Assembly (NCBI GenBank): GCA_944323495.1
Contig: CALUSZ010000069.1
Location: 1 to 35,421, forward strand
Direction: 5' to 3'
From: Candidatus Gastranaerophilales bacterium
GTDB lineage: Bacteria; Cyanobacteriota; Vampirovibrionia; Gastranaerophilales; Gastranaerophilaceae
DNA length: 35,421 bases
Shown: piece after piece, positions 24,520 to 32,693 of the stretch
Position numbering within the stretch: position 1 is the stretch's first letter
Layout of the letters: each line of letters begins with the position of its first letter
Position numbers and translations under genes: made by a program
The notes under the pieces: generated by a model
What the model saw: only the letters and a program-made list of their open reading frames with translations
Databases searched by the model: none
Told to the model about the DNA's origin: nothing

Positions 24520-25271
24520 TGCTTCTTGCAATTGATATTGGAAATACTAATATTACTCTCGGGGTATTTGAGGATGAAAGTATTCTTGAGACTTTTAGGC
24601 TGGCATCTGACAAGGAGCTTCCGCAGGAAGAGTATGAGATTCTTTTGCACTCGTTGTTGAAGAAATATGATATTACAGCCTGTATGATAGCATCGGTAGT
24701 TGATGAATTAAGCCTTGTAATAAAACATGCATGTGATAATGTTTTTCATATTAGTTCAATATTGTTGGGGCCTAAATTAAATTTGGGAATAAAGGTAAAT
24801 CTTAAAAATCCAAAAGAGGCCGGTGCTGATAGGATTGCAAATGCCTGCGGTGCTTATGTATTATATTCAAAACCGGCTATTATAGTTGATTTGGGTACAG
24901 CAACAACATTTGATATTTTGGATAAATCCGGTAATTTTATCGGAGGGGTTATAATGCCCGGCTTGAATTTGCAGTTTCGGGCTTTGAATAAGAGCACGTC
25001 AAAGCTTCCGAGAATAGAGGCGGATACGGTAGATTATGCTATAGGAAATAACACTGCCGATGCAATTTTATCAGGTGTTATAAGGGGTTCTGCATGTGCA
25101 ATTGAGGGTTTGATTGAACAGTGTGAAAAGGAACTTGGTGAAAAAGCTGTTATTATTGCAACCGGCGGATACTCCGGTTTGATTTCCAGGTATATGAAGC
25201 GCCGGTTTGATTTTGTTAACCCTTATTTAACACTTGAGGGATTAAGATTTTTGTATGAGCTGAATAAATAA
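24519..25271 (+). CDS. coaX: Type III pantothenate kinase
   Basis: 250 aa CoaX-family enzyme that phosphorylates pantothenate, the first step from vitamin B5 to CoA; the type is insensitive to CoA feedback. The ASKHA-fold motifs are clear: DIGNTN (6-11), GADRIANA with catalytic Asp104, and DLGTATTFD (124-132). Translationally coupled to the WYL pair. Its product pathway continues from panC elsewhere in the window. The convergent phosphoesterase stop lies 4 nt away. Confidence 0.95.
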   Translation: MLLAIDIGNTNITLGVFEDESILETFRLASDKELPQEEYEILLHSLLKKYDITACMIASVVDELSLVIKHACDNVFHISSILLGPKLNLGIKVNLKNPKEAGADRIANACGAYVLYSKPAIIVDLGTATTFDILDKSGNFIGGVIMPGLNLQFRALNKSTSKLPRIEADTVDYAIGNNTADAILSGVIRGSACAIEGLIEQCEKELGEKAVIIATGGYSGLISRYMKRRFDFVNPYLTLEGLRFLYELNK

Positions 25272-25275
25272 TTAT

Positions 25276-26019
25276 TTAAAAATGTCTTGTCTTAGGATCA
25301 AGAAGCATGCCGGCAAGTTTTTCTGCTCCTTCAAACTCCCGCTTCCCGAGTTTTTCAGATGCGTGTTCTTTATCATACTCAACAAATCTGTGTTCAAACA
25401 GACACTGTCTATTTTCAACTGTAATAATTAAATAGCATGCTTTAGGTTCCGGCGTAAACGGACGTCCTATGCTTCCTGCATTTACTACGGTTTGTTTCTT
25501 TGAGGTTTGAAAACCGCAGGGAATATGTGTATGTCCGCACAGGATTACATCAGCCTCAACATTTTCCAGCATTTTTTCCACCTCTTCCATCGGTGTATCG
25601 GGAAGAATATCTTCATTATTTCTCCTTGGAGAACCGTGCACAAGCAGGAATTTTACTCCGCCTTCCGTTACTTCAAGCTGGATAGGAAGCTCTTTTAAAA
25701 ATTCTTTTTCTACCGGATTAAGAATTTCTGCGTCATTTTTCAGCGCTTCTGCCATAACCGGGGCTTTTTCTTTCAGATTGTTATATAAATCTTCTGAATA
25801 ATCGGCAATCATCAAGTCGGTATTTCCTTGTATCATTTTGAATACAGGATTATCTTTTCTTTTCATAAAATATTCAACAGCTTCATTCGGCTCCGGCCCT
25901 GCCATTGCGTAATCGCCAAGTATGAAAATTCTATTGCACATATTATCTGCAATATCTTTCATAACTGCTTCAATTGCTTCCATATTTCCGTGGATATCTG
26001 AGATGACTGCTATTTTCAT
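25276..26019 (-). CDS. Calcineurin-like metallophosphoesterase (YfcE/MJ0936-like)
   Basis: 247 aa. The full set of metal motifs is present: SDIHGN (7-12), GDYAMAGP, GNTD, VHGSPR and CGHTHIP. This matches two-metal phosphodiesterases of the YfcE/MJ0936 group; the physiological substrate is unknown. The ATG has a strong AAAGGAG. Its -10 (minus TATAAT, 26035-26040) overlaps the divergent ispG -10. Confidence 0.88.
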   Translation of the reverse strand: MKIAVISDIHGNMEAIEAVMKDIADNMCNRIFILGDYAMAGPEPNEAVEYFMKRKDNPVFKMIQGNTDLMIADYSEDLYNNLKEKAPVMAEALKNDAEILNPVEKEFLKELPIQLEVTEGGVKFLLVHGSPRRNNEDILPDTPMEEVEKMLENVEADVILCGHTHIPCGFQTSKKQTVVNAGSIGRPFTPEPKACYLIITVENRQCLFEHRFVEYDKEHASEKLGKREFEGAEKLAGMLLDPKTRHF

Positions 26020-26034
26020 ATTAAACTCCTTTAT

Positions 26035-26042
26035 ATTATAAT
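26035..26042. promoter_or_regulatory. Overlapping divergent -10 boxes (phosphoesterase / ispG)
   Basis: ATTATAAT at 26035-26042 reads as TATAAT on the plus strand (26037-26042, 8 nt before the ispG ATG) and as TATAAT on the minus strand (26035-26040, upstream of the phosphoesterase Shine-Dalgarno). The same 8 bp could serve two mutually exclusive promoters. Confidence 0.5.
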
Positions 26043-26050
26043 CTTATATT

Positions 26051-27115
26051 ATGATAAACAGACGAAAATCAAAACAAATTTCTATAGGAAACGTAAAAAT
26101 CGGAGGGGACGCTCCGATTTCGGTACAGTCAATGTGCAATACCGATACGCGTGATGTTAATGCGACTTTAGGCCAGATTAGCGAATTGGCATCTGCAGGA
26201 TGTGAAATCGTAAGGCTTGCGGTATTAAATAAAGATGCAGCCGCTGCTGTTAAGGATATTGTAAAAAAATCTCCCGTACCTTTGGTTGCCGATATTCATT
26301 TCGATTACCGCCTTGCTCTTACCTGTATTGAAAACGGAATTCATGCCCTAAGGATTAACCCCGGGAATATCGGTAAAAAAGAGCATACAATTAAAGTCGT
26401 AGAGGCTGCTAAGAGCCATAATGTTCCGATAAGAATCGGTATAAACGGCGGCTCTTTGGAAAAAGAGTTTGCACAGATGGATATTCCGCTTGCGGAAAAG
26501 ATGGTCAAAAGCGCTTTAAGACATGTAGAAATTTTAGAGGATTTAAATTTTTACGATACAAAAATATCTTTAAAGTCCTCCGATGTTCCGACAACAATTG
26601 AAGCCTACAGACTAATTGCTGAGAAGGTTGACTATCCTCTTCACCTTGGCGTAACAGAGGCCGGAACATTGAAATCAGGATTGATTAAATCTTCTATAGG
26701 TTTAGGAACTCTGCTCAGCGAAGGTATTGGAGATACTATAAGAGTTTCGCTTACAGAAAATCCTGTAGAAGAGGTTCATGCAGGTTTCGGAATATTAAAA
26801 GCCCTGAATTTGAGACAAAAAGGGATTAATTTTATCTCATGCCCGACTTGCGGGAGAACTCAAATTGATTTAATCTCGTTAGCCAAAAAAGTAGAGGAGC
26901 GTTTTAAAGATTTAGATCTTCCGATTACAATAGCTGTTATGGGCTGTCCGGTTAACGGGCCGGGGGAAGCTAAACATGCTGATTTTGGAATCGCAGGGGC
27001 AATTAAGGAAGGGTATATATTTAAAAAAGGTGAAATAATTGCAAGGGTTCCGGAAGATGACTTGATTAATTCTTTAGAAAAGATTATAATGGAATCATAT
27101 AGTTCAGTTAAATAA
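26051..27115 (+). CDS. ispG: 4-hydroxy-3-methylbut-2-enyl-diphosphate synthase (IspG/GcpE)
   Basis: 354 aa, compact bacterial form. It makes HMBPP from MEcPP in the MEP isoprenoid pathway using a [4Fe-4S] cluster. Cluster ligands C264 and C267 (SCPTCGRT) and C299 with E306 (GCPVNGPGE) are intact. The N-terminal TIM-barrel start (IGNVKIGGDAPISVQSM) is typical. There is no Shine-Dalgarno before the ATG; the -10 is only 8 nt upstream, so the transcript would have 1-2 leader bases. Confidence 0.96.
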   Translation: MINRRKSKQISIGNVKIGGDAPISVQSMCNTDTRDVNATLGQISELASAGCEIVRLAVLNKDAAAAVKDIVKKSPVPLVADIHFDYRLALTCIENGIHALRINPGNIGKKEHTIKVVEAAKSHNVPIRIGINGGSLEKEFAQMDIPLAEKMVKSALRHVEILEDLNFYDTKISLKSSDVPTTIEAYRLIAEKVDYPLHLGVTEAGTLKSGLIKSSIGLGTLLSEGIGDTIRVSLTENPVEEVHAGFGILKALNLRQKGINFISCPTCGRTQIDLISLAKKVEERFKDLDLPITIAVMGCPVNGPGEAKHADFGIAGAIKEGYIFKKGEIIARVPEDDLINSLEKIIMESYSSVK

Positions 27116-27117
27116 GA

Positions 27118-27441
27118 ATGGGTGTTATGAGAAGAAATTTATTATTAGTTTTGGCTTTATTTTCAGTCTTGTGCATAAGTGCTCGAGCAGATGTTACTCC
27201 GCAGCAATTGACTGATCCGGAGTATATGATTAATGGCGGATATTCTGAGGCTGTAGCTGAAGAAGTTTTGATTCAAAAAAATCGTACAGCTGGTAAACCT
27301 TGTGAACCTTTGTATGAAAAAAGTAATAATAAGTTTGTAAGGTTTTTAAAGAACTGCTATTCATATCTTGATCCTTCTCAAGACAGCGAACAGAGATATC
27401 ATCATGATATTAAACAATCGCCGAGTTGGTCAGATTTATAA
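27118..27441 (+). CDS. Small secreted protein, unknown
   Basis: 107 aa. A positively charged start (MRRN), a hydrophobic core (LLLVLALFSVLC) and an A-R-A/D-V site make a classic Sec signal peptide with signal peptidase I cleavage. The Cys at the end of the core lacks a small residue before it, so it is not a lipobox. The mature part (about 80 aa) has two Cys (KPCEPLY, KNCYSYL), is polar, and matches no family I know. An alternative start at 27127 would remove three residues. It is 2 nt after ispG and is followed by a terminator at 27445-27476. Confidence 0.75.
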   Translation: MGVMRRNLLLVLALFSVLCISARADVTPQQLTDPEYMINGGYSEAVAEEVLIQKNRTAGKPCEPLYEKSNNKFVRFLKNCYSYLDPSQDSEQRYHHDIKQSPSWSDL

Positions 27442-27444
27442 TTT

Positions 27445-27476
27445 AAAAAAAGCACTCTAACCTGAGTGCTTTTTTT
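27445..27476 (+). terminator. Rho-independent terminator, ispG operon
   Basis: AGCACTC (27451-27457), 6-nt loop, GAGTGCT (27464-27470), followed by six T residues and preceded by an A-run, so it could work on either strand. It ends the ispG/small-protein transcript just before the aroC -10. Confidence 0.92.
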
Positions 27477-27480
27477 ATTA

Positions 27481-27486
27481 TATAAT
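27481..27486 (+). promoter_or_regulatory. -10 box of aroC, predicted leaderless start
   Basis: Perfect TATAAT at 27481-27486, then 6 nt (ATTGGC), then ATG at 27493. No Shine-Dalgarno. The -35 would overlap the terminator loop and is weak. Confidence 0.6.
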
Positions 27487-27492
27487 ATTGGC

Positions 27493-28656
27493 ATGAATAG
27501 ATTTAGATTTTTAACTTCTGGCGAAAGCCACGGGAAATGCCTGAATGCAATAATAGAAGGAATTCCTGCCGGAATTAGAATAAAAGCTTCTGTAATAAAT
27601 GAAGACCTCGCACGCCGTCAAGTCGGCTACGGACGCGGCGGAAGAATGAAGATTGAAAAAGATACTGTCGAAATCAAATCCGGTGTAAGGTTTGGTAAAA
27701 CGACCGGTGCGCCGATTTGCCTTGAGATAAAAAATAAGGATTTTGAAAACTGGCAGGATGTAATGAATACTGAGTATCAAGAGTATCCTGCGGAAGAAAC
27801 GATTAAGAAAATAGAAGCCAAAGCTTTTACAAAAATCCGCCCGGGGCATGCAGATTATGCCGGTTCTGTTAAGTATAATTTCACTGATTTGAGAGATGTC
27901 CTTGAACGCTCAAGTGCAAGAAAGACTGCGATTGAGGTGGCTGTCGGCTCTGTTGCAAAACAGGTACTCAAGGAATTTGGGATTATGGGGTTTTCCCATG
28001 TTATTCAGATAGGAAATGTTAAGCTGGATTTTTATCCAAAGACTTATACTCTAATTAAGGAAAAGGCAGAAAAATCTGATGTAAGATGTGCCGATGATTT
28101 AACTGCTGATAGAATGCGAAATGCCATTGATGAAGCCATTCAAGCCGGTGATACGCTGGGTGGAAAGTTTGAGGTGATATTCGGAAACCTTCCGGTAGGC
28201 TTAGGCTCATATGTACATTGGGATAGAGCGCTTGACGGACGCCTTGCGCAGGCGGTTATGAGTATTCCTGCGGTGAAAGCGGTTGAAATCGGAGCCGGAG
28301 TAGAGGCGGCTTCTTTAAGAGGCTCACAGATGCATGATGAGGTTTTTGTTAAAAATAAAACTATCTACCGCCAGACTAATAATGCCGGAGGACTTGAAGG
28401 CGGAATGACTAACGGCGAGGCGCTAGTAATTAAAGGTACGATGAAGGCTATTCCTACTATGAGAAAAGCTCTTTCAACTGTTGATTTAAAAGACATGAAA
28501 CCTGCAAGCGCGCATTTTGAACGCTCTGATACTTGCGCTGTTCCTGCTTGCGCGGTTGTTGCAGAGGCCAGGGTTGCAATAATTCTTGCAGATGAGCTCC
28601 TTACCAAAATCGGCGGCGATAATTTTGTCGAGATGAAGGAGCATTATGGCGTGTAA
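27493..28656 (+). CDS. aroC: Chorismate synthase
   Basis: 387 aa from the ATG at 27493; a longer frame from 27466 begins inside the upstream terminator and is rejected. It converts EPSP to chorismate with reduced FMN. Family signatures are present: FLTSGESHGKCLNAIIEG near the start, RRQVGYGRGGRM, KIRPGHADYAGSVKY, RSSARKTA, and a C-terminal region with GMTNGEALV and FERSDTCAVPA. First gene of an aroC-aroK-aroB cluster; it overlaps aroK by 11 nt. Confidence 0.96.
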   Translation: MNRFRFLTSGESHGKCLNAIIEGIPAGIRIKASVINEDLARRQVGYGRGGRMKIEKDTVEIKSGVRFGKTTGAPICLEIKNKDFENWQDVMNTEYQEYPAEETIKKIEAKAFTKIRPGHADYAGSVKYNFTDLRDVLERSSARKTAIEVAVGSVAKQVLKEFGIMGFSHVIQIGNVKLDFYPKTYTLIKEKAEKSDVRCADDLTADRMRNAIDEAIQAGDTLGGKFEVIFGNLPVGLGSYVHWDRALDGRLAQAVMSIPAVKAVEIGAGVEAASLRGSQMHDEVFVKNKTIYRQTNNAGGLEGGMTNGEALVIKGTMKAIPTMRKALSTVDLKDMKPASAHFERSDTCAVPACAVVAEARVAIILADELLTKIGGDNFVEMKEHYGV

Positions 28657-29161
28657 TATAATCCTTGTAGGTATGCCGGCATGCGGAAAAACAACTATCG
28701 GAGCAAGACTTGCGGAAGTTTTAGATAATTATATTCATATAGATGTCGATAGCCTCATAGAACGAACTGAAGGCATGGCAATTTCTAAAATATTCGAAAA
28801 GTTCTCGGAAGATTACTTTAGAAAATTGGAATATGATACAATAAAAATGATTTGTACAGGTGAAAATAAAATAATATCAACAGGCGGCGGCGCGTTTCAA
28901 AATCCGGATAACAGAGCTGTGCTGCTGAATTTCGGGAAAGTATTCTATCTTAAGACAAACGTTGATACGCTTTATAGCCGAATAGCCGAAGATACGACAA
29001 GACCTTTGCTTGCAAAAGAAAACCCGAGACAAATCCTTGAAGAGATGCTGAAAAAAAGAGAAGATAACTATAAGAAAGCTCATTATACAATTGATACTGA
29101 TGAATTAAAAGAAGATGAAATCGTAAGGTTTATTTTAGATGAAACAGGTTCTAAAAGTTAA
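28646..29161 (+). CDS. aroK: Shikimate kinase
   Basis: 171 aa, usual length. It phosphorylates shikimate with ATP. Walker A is GMPACGKTT (9-17), shikimate-binding residues are D35 (DVDSLIE) and R59 (YFRKLE), and the GGG loop is at 80-82 (STGGGAF). The lid has RPLL. It overlaps aroC by 11 nt and aroB by 23 nt, consistent with translational coupling. Confidence 0.95.
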   Translation: MACNIILVGMPACGKTTIGARLAEVLDNYIHIDVDSLIERTEGMAISKIFEKFSEDYFRKLEYDTIKMICTGENKIISTGGGAFQNPDNRAVLLNFGKVFYLKTNVDTLYSRIAEDTTRPLLAKENPRQILEEMLKKREDNYKKAHYTIDTDELKEDEIVRFILDETGSKS

Positions 29162-30218
29162 AATAGGTGATGAAAAAAAATATAATATAGAAATCTCAGA
29201 TGACGGTTTTGAAAAATTAAATCAGGCTCTCGGTGAGATTACTAAAGGGCAGAGACGGCTTGTTGTGGTTTCAAAAAAAGTCTATGACCTGTATATAGAC
29301 GATTTGGATTTTGATGATGATGAGATTTTTATCCTAAAAGACGGTGAACGCGAAAAAAATATTAAAAATTACCTAAAGATTATGGAATGCGCAATTCAGC
29401 GCGGACTTACGAGAAAAGATGTTATAATTGCGGTCGGAGGCGGTGTTGTTGGTGATTTGGCGGGTTTTGCCGCTTCGACTTATATGAGAGGAATAGATTT
29501 TATTCAGGTTCCGACAACACTTTTATCGGCAGTCGATTCTTCTGTCGGCGGAAAAACCGCTATAGATTTAAAAGAAGCTAAGAATATTATCGGCTCTTTT
29601 TATCAGCCAAAAGCTGTTTTTATTAATATAAATTTCCTTGAAACATTAGATGACAGGCAGTATATGTCGGGGCTTGGCGAAGTTTTGAAATATGCTTTTA
29701 TAGAAGATAGCTGCAAGTATCCTAATCCGCTTTATCTGTTTGAATTCTTGACTTTAGGGTGCGATAAGATTTGGGAAAAAGAACCTATTACAATAATCAG
29801 AATGATAGAATACTGTCTTAACCTGAAAATAGCAGTGGTAAATCAGGACGAAAAAGAGGGCGGTTTAAGAAAAATACTTAATTTCGGCCATACTCTTGCG
29901 CATGCTCTCGAGACAATTACAAAATATAAAAAATACACCCACGGTGAGGCTGTTGTGTACGGAATGTTTTTTATCATTCAATGGGCTTATGAAAAACAAT
30001 ACATAACATATTCTTATTACCGGCTTTCAATGGAGCTTTTGGAAAAATACGGGTTTGAACCGCTTGGGGCTAAATATCCTGTAGAAAAATTAATTGAGAT
30101 TATGAAAAAAGATAAAAAAGCCGGAGCTGATAAGATAACATTTATTATCCCTTCTGATAAGAAGAAAGTCAGTGAAATTCAGCTTGCACCTGAACAAGTC
30201 ATGACAATGTTTCAATAA
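29139..30218 (+). CDS. aroB: 3-dehydroquinate synthase
   Basis: 359 aa. NAD+ and metal-dependent enzyme that makes 3-dehydroquinate from DAHP, the second step of the shikimate pathway. It shows the NAD-binding GGGVVGDLAGFAAST, the VPTTLLSAVDSSVGGKTAID core, and metal-ligand His residues in NFGHTLAHALE and THGEAV. It closes the aroC-aroK-aroB set, so chorismate supply is largely encoded in one operon here. Confidence 0.96.
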   Translation: MKQVLKVKIGDEKKYNIEISDDGFEKLNQALGEITKGQRRLVVVSKKVYDLYIDDLDFDDDEIFILKDGEREKNIKNYLKIMECAIQRGLTRKDVIIAVGGGVVGDLAGFAASTYMRGIDFIQVPTTLLSAVDSSVGGKTAIDLKEAKNIIGSFYQPKAVFININFLETLDDRQYMSGLGEVLKYAFIEDSCKYPNPLYLFEFLTLGCDKIWEKEPITIIRMIEYCLNLKIAVVNQDEKEGGLRKILNFGHTLAHALETITKYKKYTHGEAVVYGMFFIIQWAYEKQYITYSYYRLSMELLEKYGFEPLGAKYPVEKLIEIMKKDKKAGADKITFIIPSDKKKVSEIQLAPEQVMTMFQ

Positions 30219-30232
30219 GAAAGAGAGGATAT

Positions 30233-30913
30233 ATGCCTGATAGAATCGTAGAAGTTTATGCAGGGGCTTATGCAAGCGGAAAATCAGAAACAGCACTAAA
30301 TCGTGCAAGACAGTATGCTGTTATGGGTAAAAAAATTACTCTTGTTGATTTGGATACGGTAGAGCCGGCATATACTCTGCGCCCTATTGCAGGCGAACTT
30401 GAGGATATGGGTATTAATGTTATAACCCAGCCGGATAATTTCGGACTCGGAGAGGCCGCAAGCTACGTTACTCCGGCGCAGACAAATTGTCTTGCACAAG
30501 GAGGAGATATTATAATTGATGTTGGATACGGTGCAGGGGGATTAGATATACTGGATATTTTGAATAACATTGATAAGGAAGAAAATCTGCAAATTTATCT
30601 GGTAGTTAATACTGCAAAATTTGAAACTTCAACGGTTGAGAATATTATAGAATACGTAACATTTTCAGAAGGCGTTGAGAAACGCCCCTGGAAAAAGTTT
30701 GCGGGTGTAATTTCAAACACGCATTTTGGTGATGAGACAACAAAAGATGATATTATAAATGGTTATCACAAATTAAAGCAGGCATGCGAAAAAATTAACC
30801 TGCCTATCTGTGCAATCGGAGTAGACGAAAAATTAGCTTCAGATTTCGGCCTGACTTATGACGGGGTCGAGGTCTGGACTTACAAACGCATGATGCCTAA
30901 AGCGTTCTGGTAA
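30233..30913 (+). CDS. P-loop ATPase of the MinD/CobB-like group, unknown role
   Basis: 226 aa. Walker A GAYASGKSE (about 12-20) lies close to the N terminus, with a likely magnesium-site region VDLDTVEPAY that resembles SIMIBI ATPases. A Walker B-like stretch is DIIIDVGYGAGG, and there is a nucleotide-base segment around LVVNTAKFE. A substrate cannot be deduced. GAGAGGA precedes the ATG, 14 nt after aroB, so it may be co-transcribed with the aro genes. Its stop codon directly abuts that of the convergent glycosyltransferase. Confidence 0.7.
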   Translation: MPDRIVEVYAGAYASGKSETALNRARQYAVMGKKITLVDLDTVEPAYTLRPIAGELEDMGINVITQPDNFGLGEAASYVTPAQTNCLAQGGDIIIDVGYGAGGLDILDILNNIDKEENLQIYLVVNTAKFETSTVENIIEYVTFSEGVEKRPWKKFAGVISNTHFGDETTKDDIINGYHKLKQACEKINLPICAIGVDEKLASDFGLTYDGVEVWTYKRMMPKAFW

Positions 30914-31636
30914 TTAATTCCAATATTTATCAAGCCATTTTGTCGGTTTAATATACCTGAATCCGCCTTTTCCAAAATATCCCTTGTAAGCTTCTTCCGG
31001 TGTAGGACGGCCGTGGAAGATTAAAATTTTTGCTTCCTCAGGATCTCGCGGAGTCTTAAACCAGCAGAGAGGGAATTTGTGGAGGCATTGGCGTTTAAAG
31101 CTTACTATCCAGTCTTTCGGCCAGTATTTTAACAAACCTTTTCTATCCATCTCGTAAGACAAAAATACCTGTTCGTTTTTGTATCTTTTTCTTATGTCTT
31201 TACCTTCCTGATAAAAATGTTCAATAATATCAGCATGTTTCCCGATTTCAAAACGGTAAACGGATGAATTTCCAACAATATCGTGCGGATAATCGTAATC
31301 TTTTGAGATTAAAAAACTGCCTTCAACTTCAAAAAACGGGTCAAGTGAGTTTCTTATAATAATATCCAAATCCAGAAACAATGCTGTTCCTTTTAAATCA
31401 GAAAGCGGATTTGCAAATAAACCGAGTTTTTTCCACATTCTATCAGGAATTCCCGCATCGTCTAATTCCGGAAGCGGTCTTATTTCAACCCCTTCAACAA
31501 TTCCTTCGGCATTATCCGTAAAACATACAAATCTGTGCGGAATAGTTAAATTTTTCTCCACCATTTTGTAGAGCTTGTTAACATATTCAGGCCCGAATTT
31601 GGTTCCCCATTTTATACAAATAACATTTTTATCCAT
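30914..31636 (-). CDS. Glycosyltransferase-like protein (nucleotide-sugar, GT-A type)
   Basis: 240 aa. It begins CIKWGTKFGPEYVNKLY and has a DxD-type motif in ALFLDLDIIIRNSLDPFF, which would bind metal and nucleotide sugar, followed by YRFE and IFHGRPTPEEA. This fits a small family of putative glycosyltransferases found in many bacterial polysaccharide loci. No signal peptide; cytosolic. GAGGAG precedes the ATG. It lies 40 nt from the solute-binding protein gene and the acceptor is unknown. Confidence 0.75.
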   Translation of the reverse strand: MDKNVICIKWGTKFGPEYVNKLYKMVEKNLTIPHRFVCFTDNAEGIVEGVEIRPLPELDDAGIPDRMWKKLGLFANPLSDLKGTALFLDLDIIIRNSLDPFFEVEGSFLISKDYDYPHDIVGNSSVYRFEIGKHADIIEHFYQEGKDIRKRYKNEQVFLSYEMDRKGLLKYWPKDWIVSFKRQCLHKFPLCWFKTPRDPEEAKILIFHGRPTPEEAYKGYFGKGGFRYIKPTKWLDKYWN

Positions 31637-31676
31637 ATCATACTCCTCGATTTTTTTCTAAGATATCATAAACAGG

Positions 31677-32693
31677 CTAATTAAACAATTCTTTGTTCAT
31701 TTTATCCGCTCTTTTTTTATATTCTTTATCAATCTTAAGAGCTTTTGATTTACTAATTGCTTCCAGAAAAATTTTGTTATCTATTTCTTTTGAAACATCA
31801 ATTCTTGCAGGAACAATAAGTCCGGTTGAGTTAAAGTACTCTATATTTTTCTTTGATGTCATATATTGAACAAATTTTTTTGCGGAATCTTTGTGTCCTG
31901 AACTTTTGGAAACAGCCCAGCCTGAAGAATCAAGCGGAACTATACCGGGAAATGTTATAATATCCCATCTGAATTTTGCCTGTTCTTTGATTTTAGGATA
32001 CAGCCATCTTCCGGAAAGATAGAATCCTATTTTTCCTTCAAGAAACATTTGCGCCATAGTTGAGCTTCCGATATCAGAAGGGGTTGGCGCGGATTTCCCC
32101 TCAAGACTTTTATAAAACTCAATTGATTTTGATGCAGTGTAAAGGTTTTCTCCAAATGACAGGATATAAGGAAGCATAAAATAAACATCGCGTTCTGCGC
32201 TTATTCCGTATGGTTTTATTTTTGATGCAGCATTCGTAAGTTCATTGATATTAGAAGGTATTGAGTCTGTAAGCTCTCTGTTTCTATAAAAAACAAGGTT
32301 GGAAATATCTCTCGGGACAGCCAGAATTTTACCTTCATAACTCATTGATTTCAAGCTCTCCGGATAATAATCATTTTTATCTATCAGGCTATCCAGCTCT
32401 TCAAGATAATCTGCATATAAAGGCAGGTAAAGATTATTTATAAATATAACATCAGGCGCCTGATTTGATGCAAAGAGCAGGTGGAGTTTCTGAAAATAAT
32501 TTTGAGGAATATGTTCAAATTTCACTTTAATTTCCGGATTTTCAGACTCAAAATTTTTAATAATCTGTTCCATAATTTTTACTTCAGTAAGCGAGCCCCA
32601 GGACGCAAAAGTTATTTCTTCGTTTTTCTGCCTTGTGCAGGCAGATAGAAAAATTACTAAAAAGATAAAAATAAACAGTCTTTTTATCAGCAT
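31677..32693 (-). CDS. Extracellular solute-binding lipoprotein (family 1)
   Basis: 338 aa. A lipoprotein signal peptide with lipobox FLSAC (Cys about 19) is followed by the family 1 sugar-binding fold: ITFASWGS, the ENPEIKVKFE strand, APDVIFINN, and GKIGFYLSGRW. It is shorter than most ABC sugar-binding proteins (about 400 aa). No permease or ATPase genes are nearby, so it may serve a distant transporter or a sensor. It overlaps the 892-aa gene by 7 nt, which implies translational coupling to it. Confidence 0.85.
   Translation of the reverse strand: MLIKRLFIFIFLVIFLSACTRQKNEEITFASWGSLTEVKIMEQIIKNFESENPEIKVKFEHIPQNYFQKLHLLFASNQAPDVIFINNLYLPLYADYLEELDSLIDKNDYYPESLKSMSYEGKILAVPRDISNLVFYRNRELTDSIPSNINELTNAASKIKPYGISAERDVYFMLPYILSFGENLYTASKSIEFYKSLEGKSAPTPSDIGSSTMAQMFLEGKIGFYLSGRWLYPKIKEQAKFRWDIITFPGIVPLDSSGWAVSKSSGHKDSAKKFVQYMTSKKNIEYFNSTGLIVPARIDVSKEIDNKIFLEAISKSKALKIDKEYKKRADKMNKELFN

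Noticed and set aside
27466..27492. Longer aroC start giving nine extra residues
   Set aside because: The frame would begin within the stem of the upstream terminator. The ATG at 27493 begins the conserved chorismate synthase N terminus and has the -10 at 6 nt.
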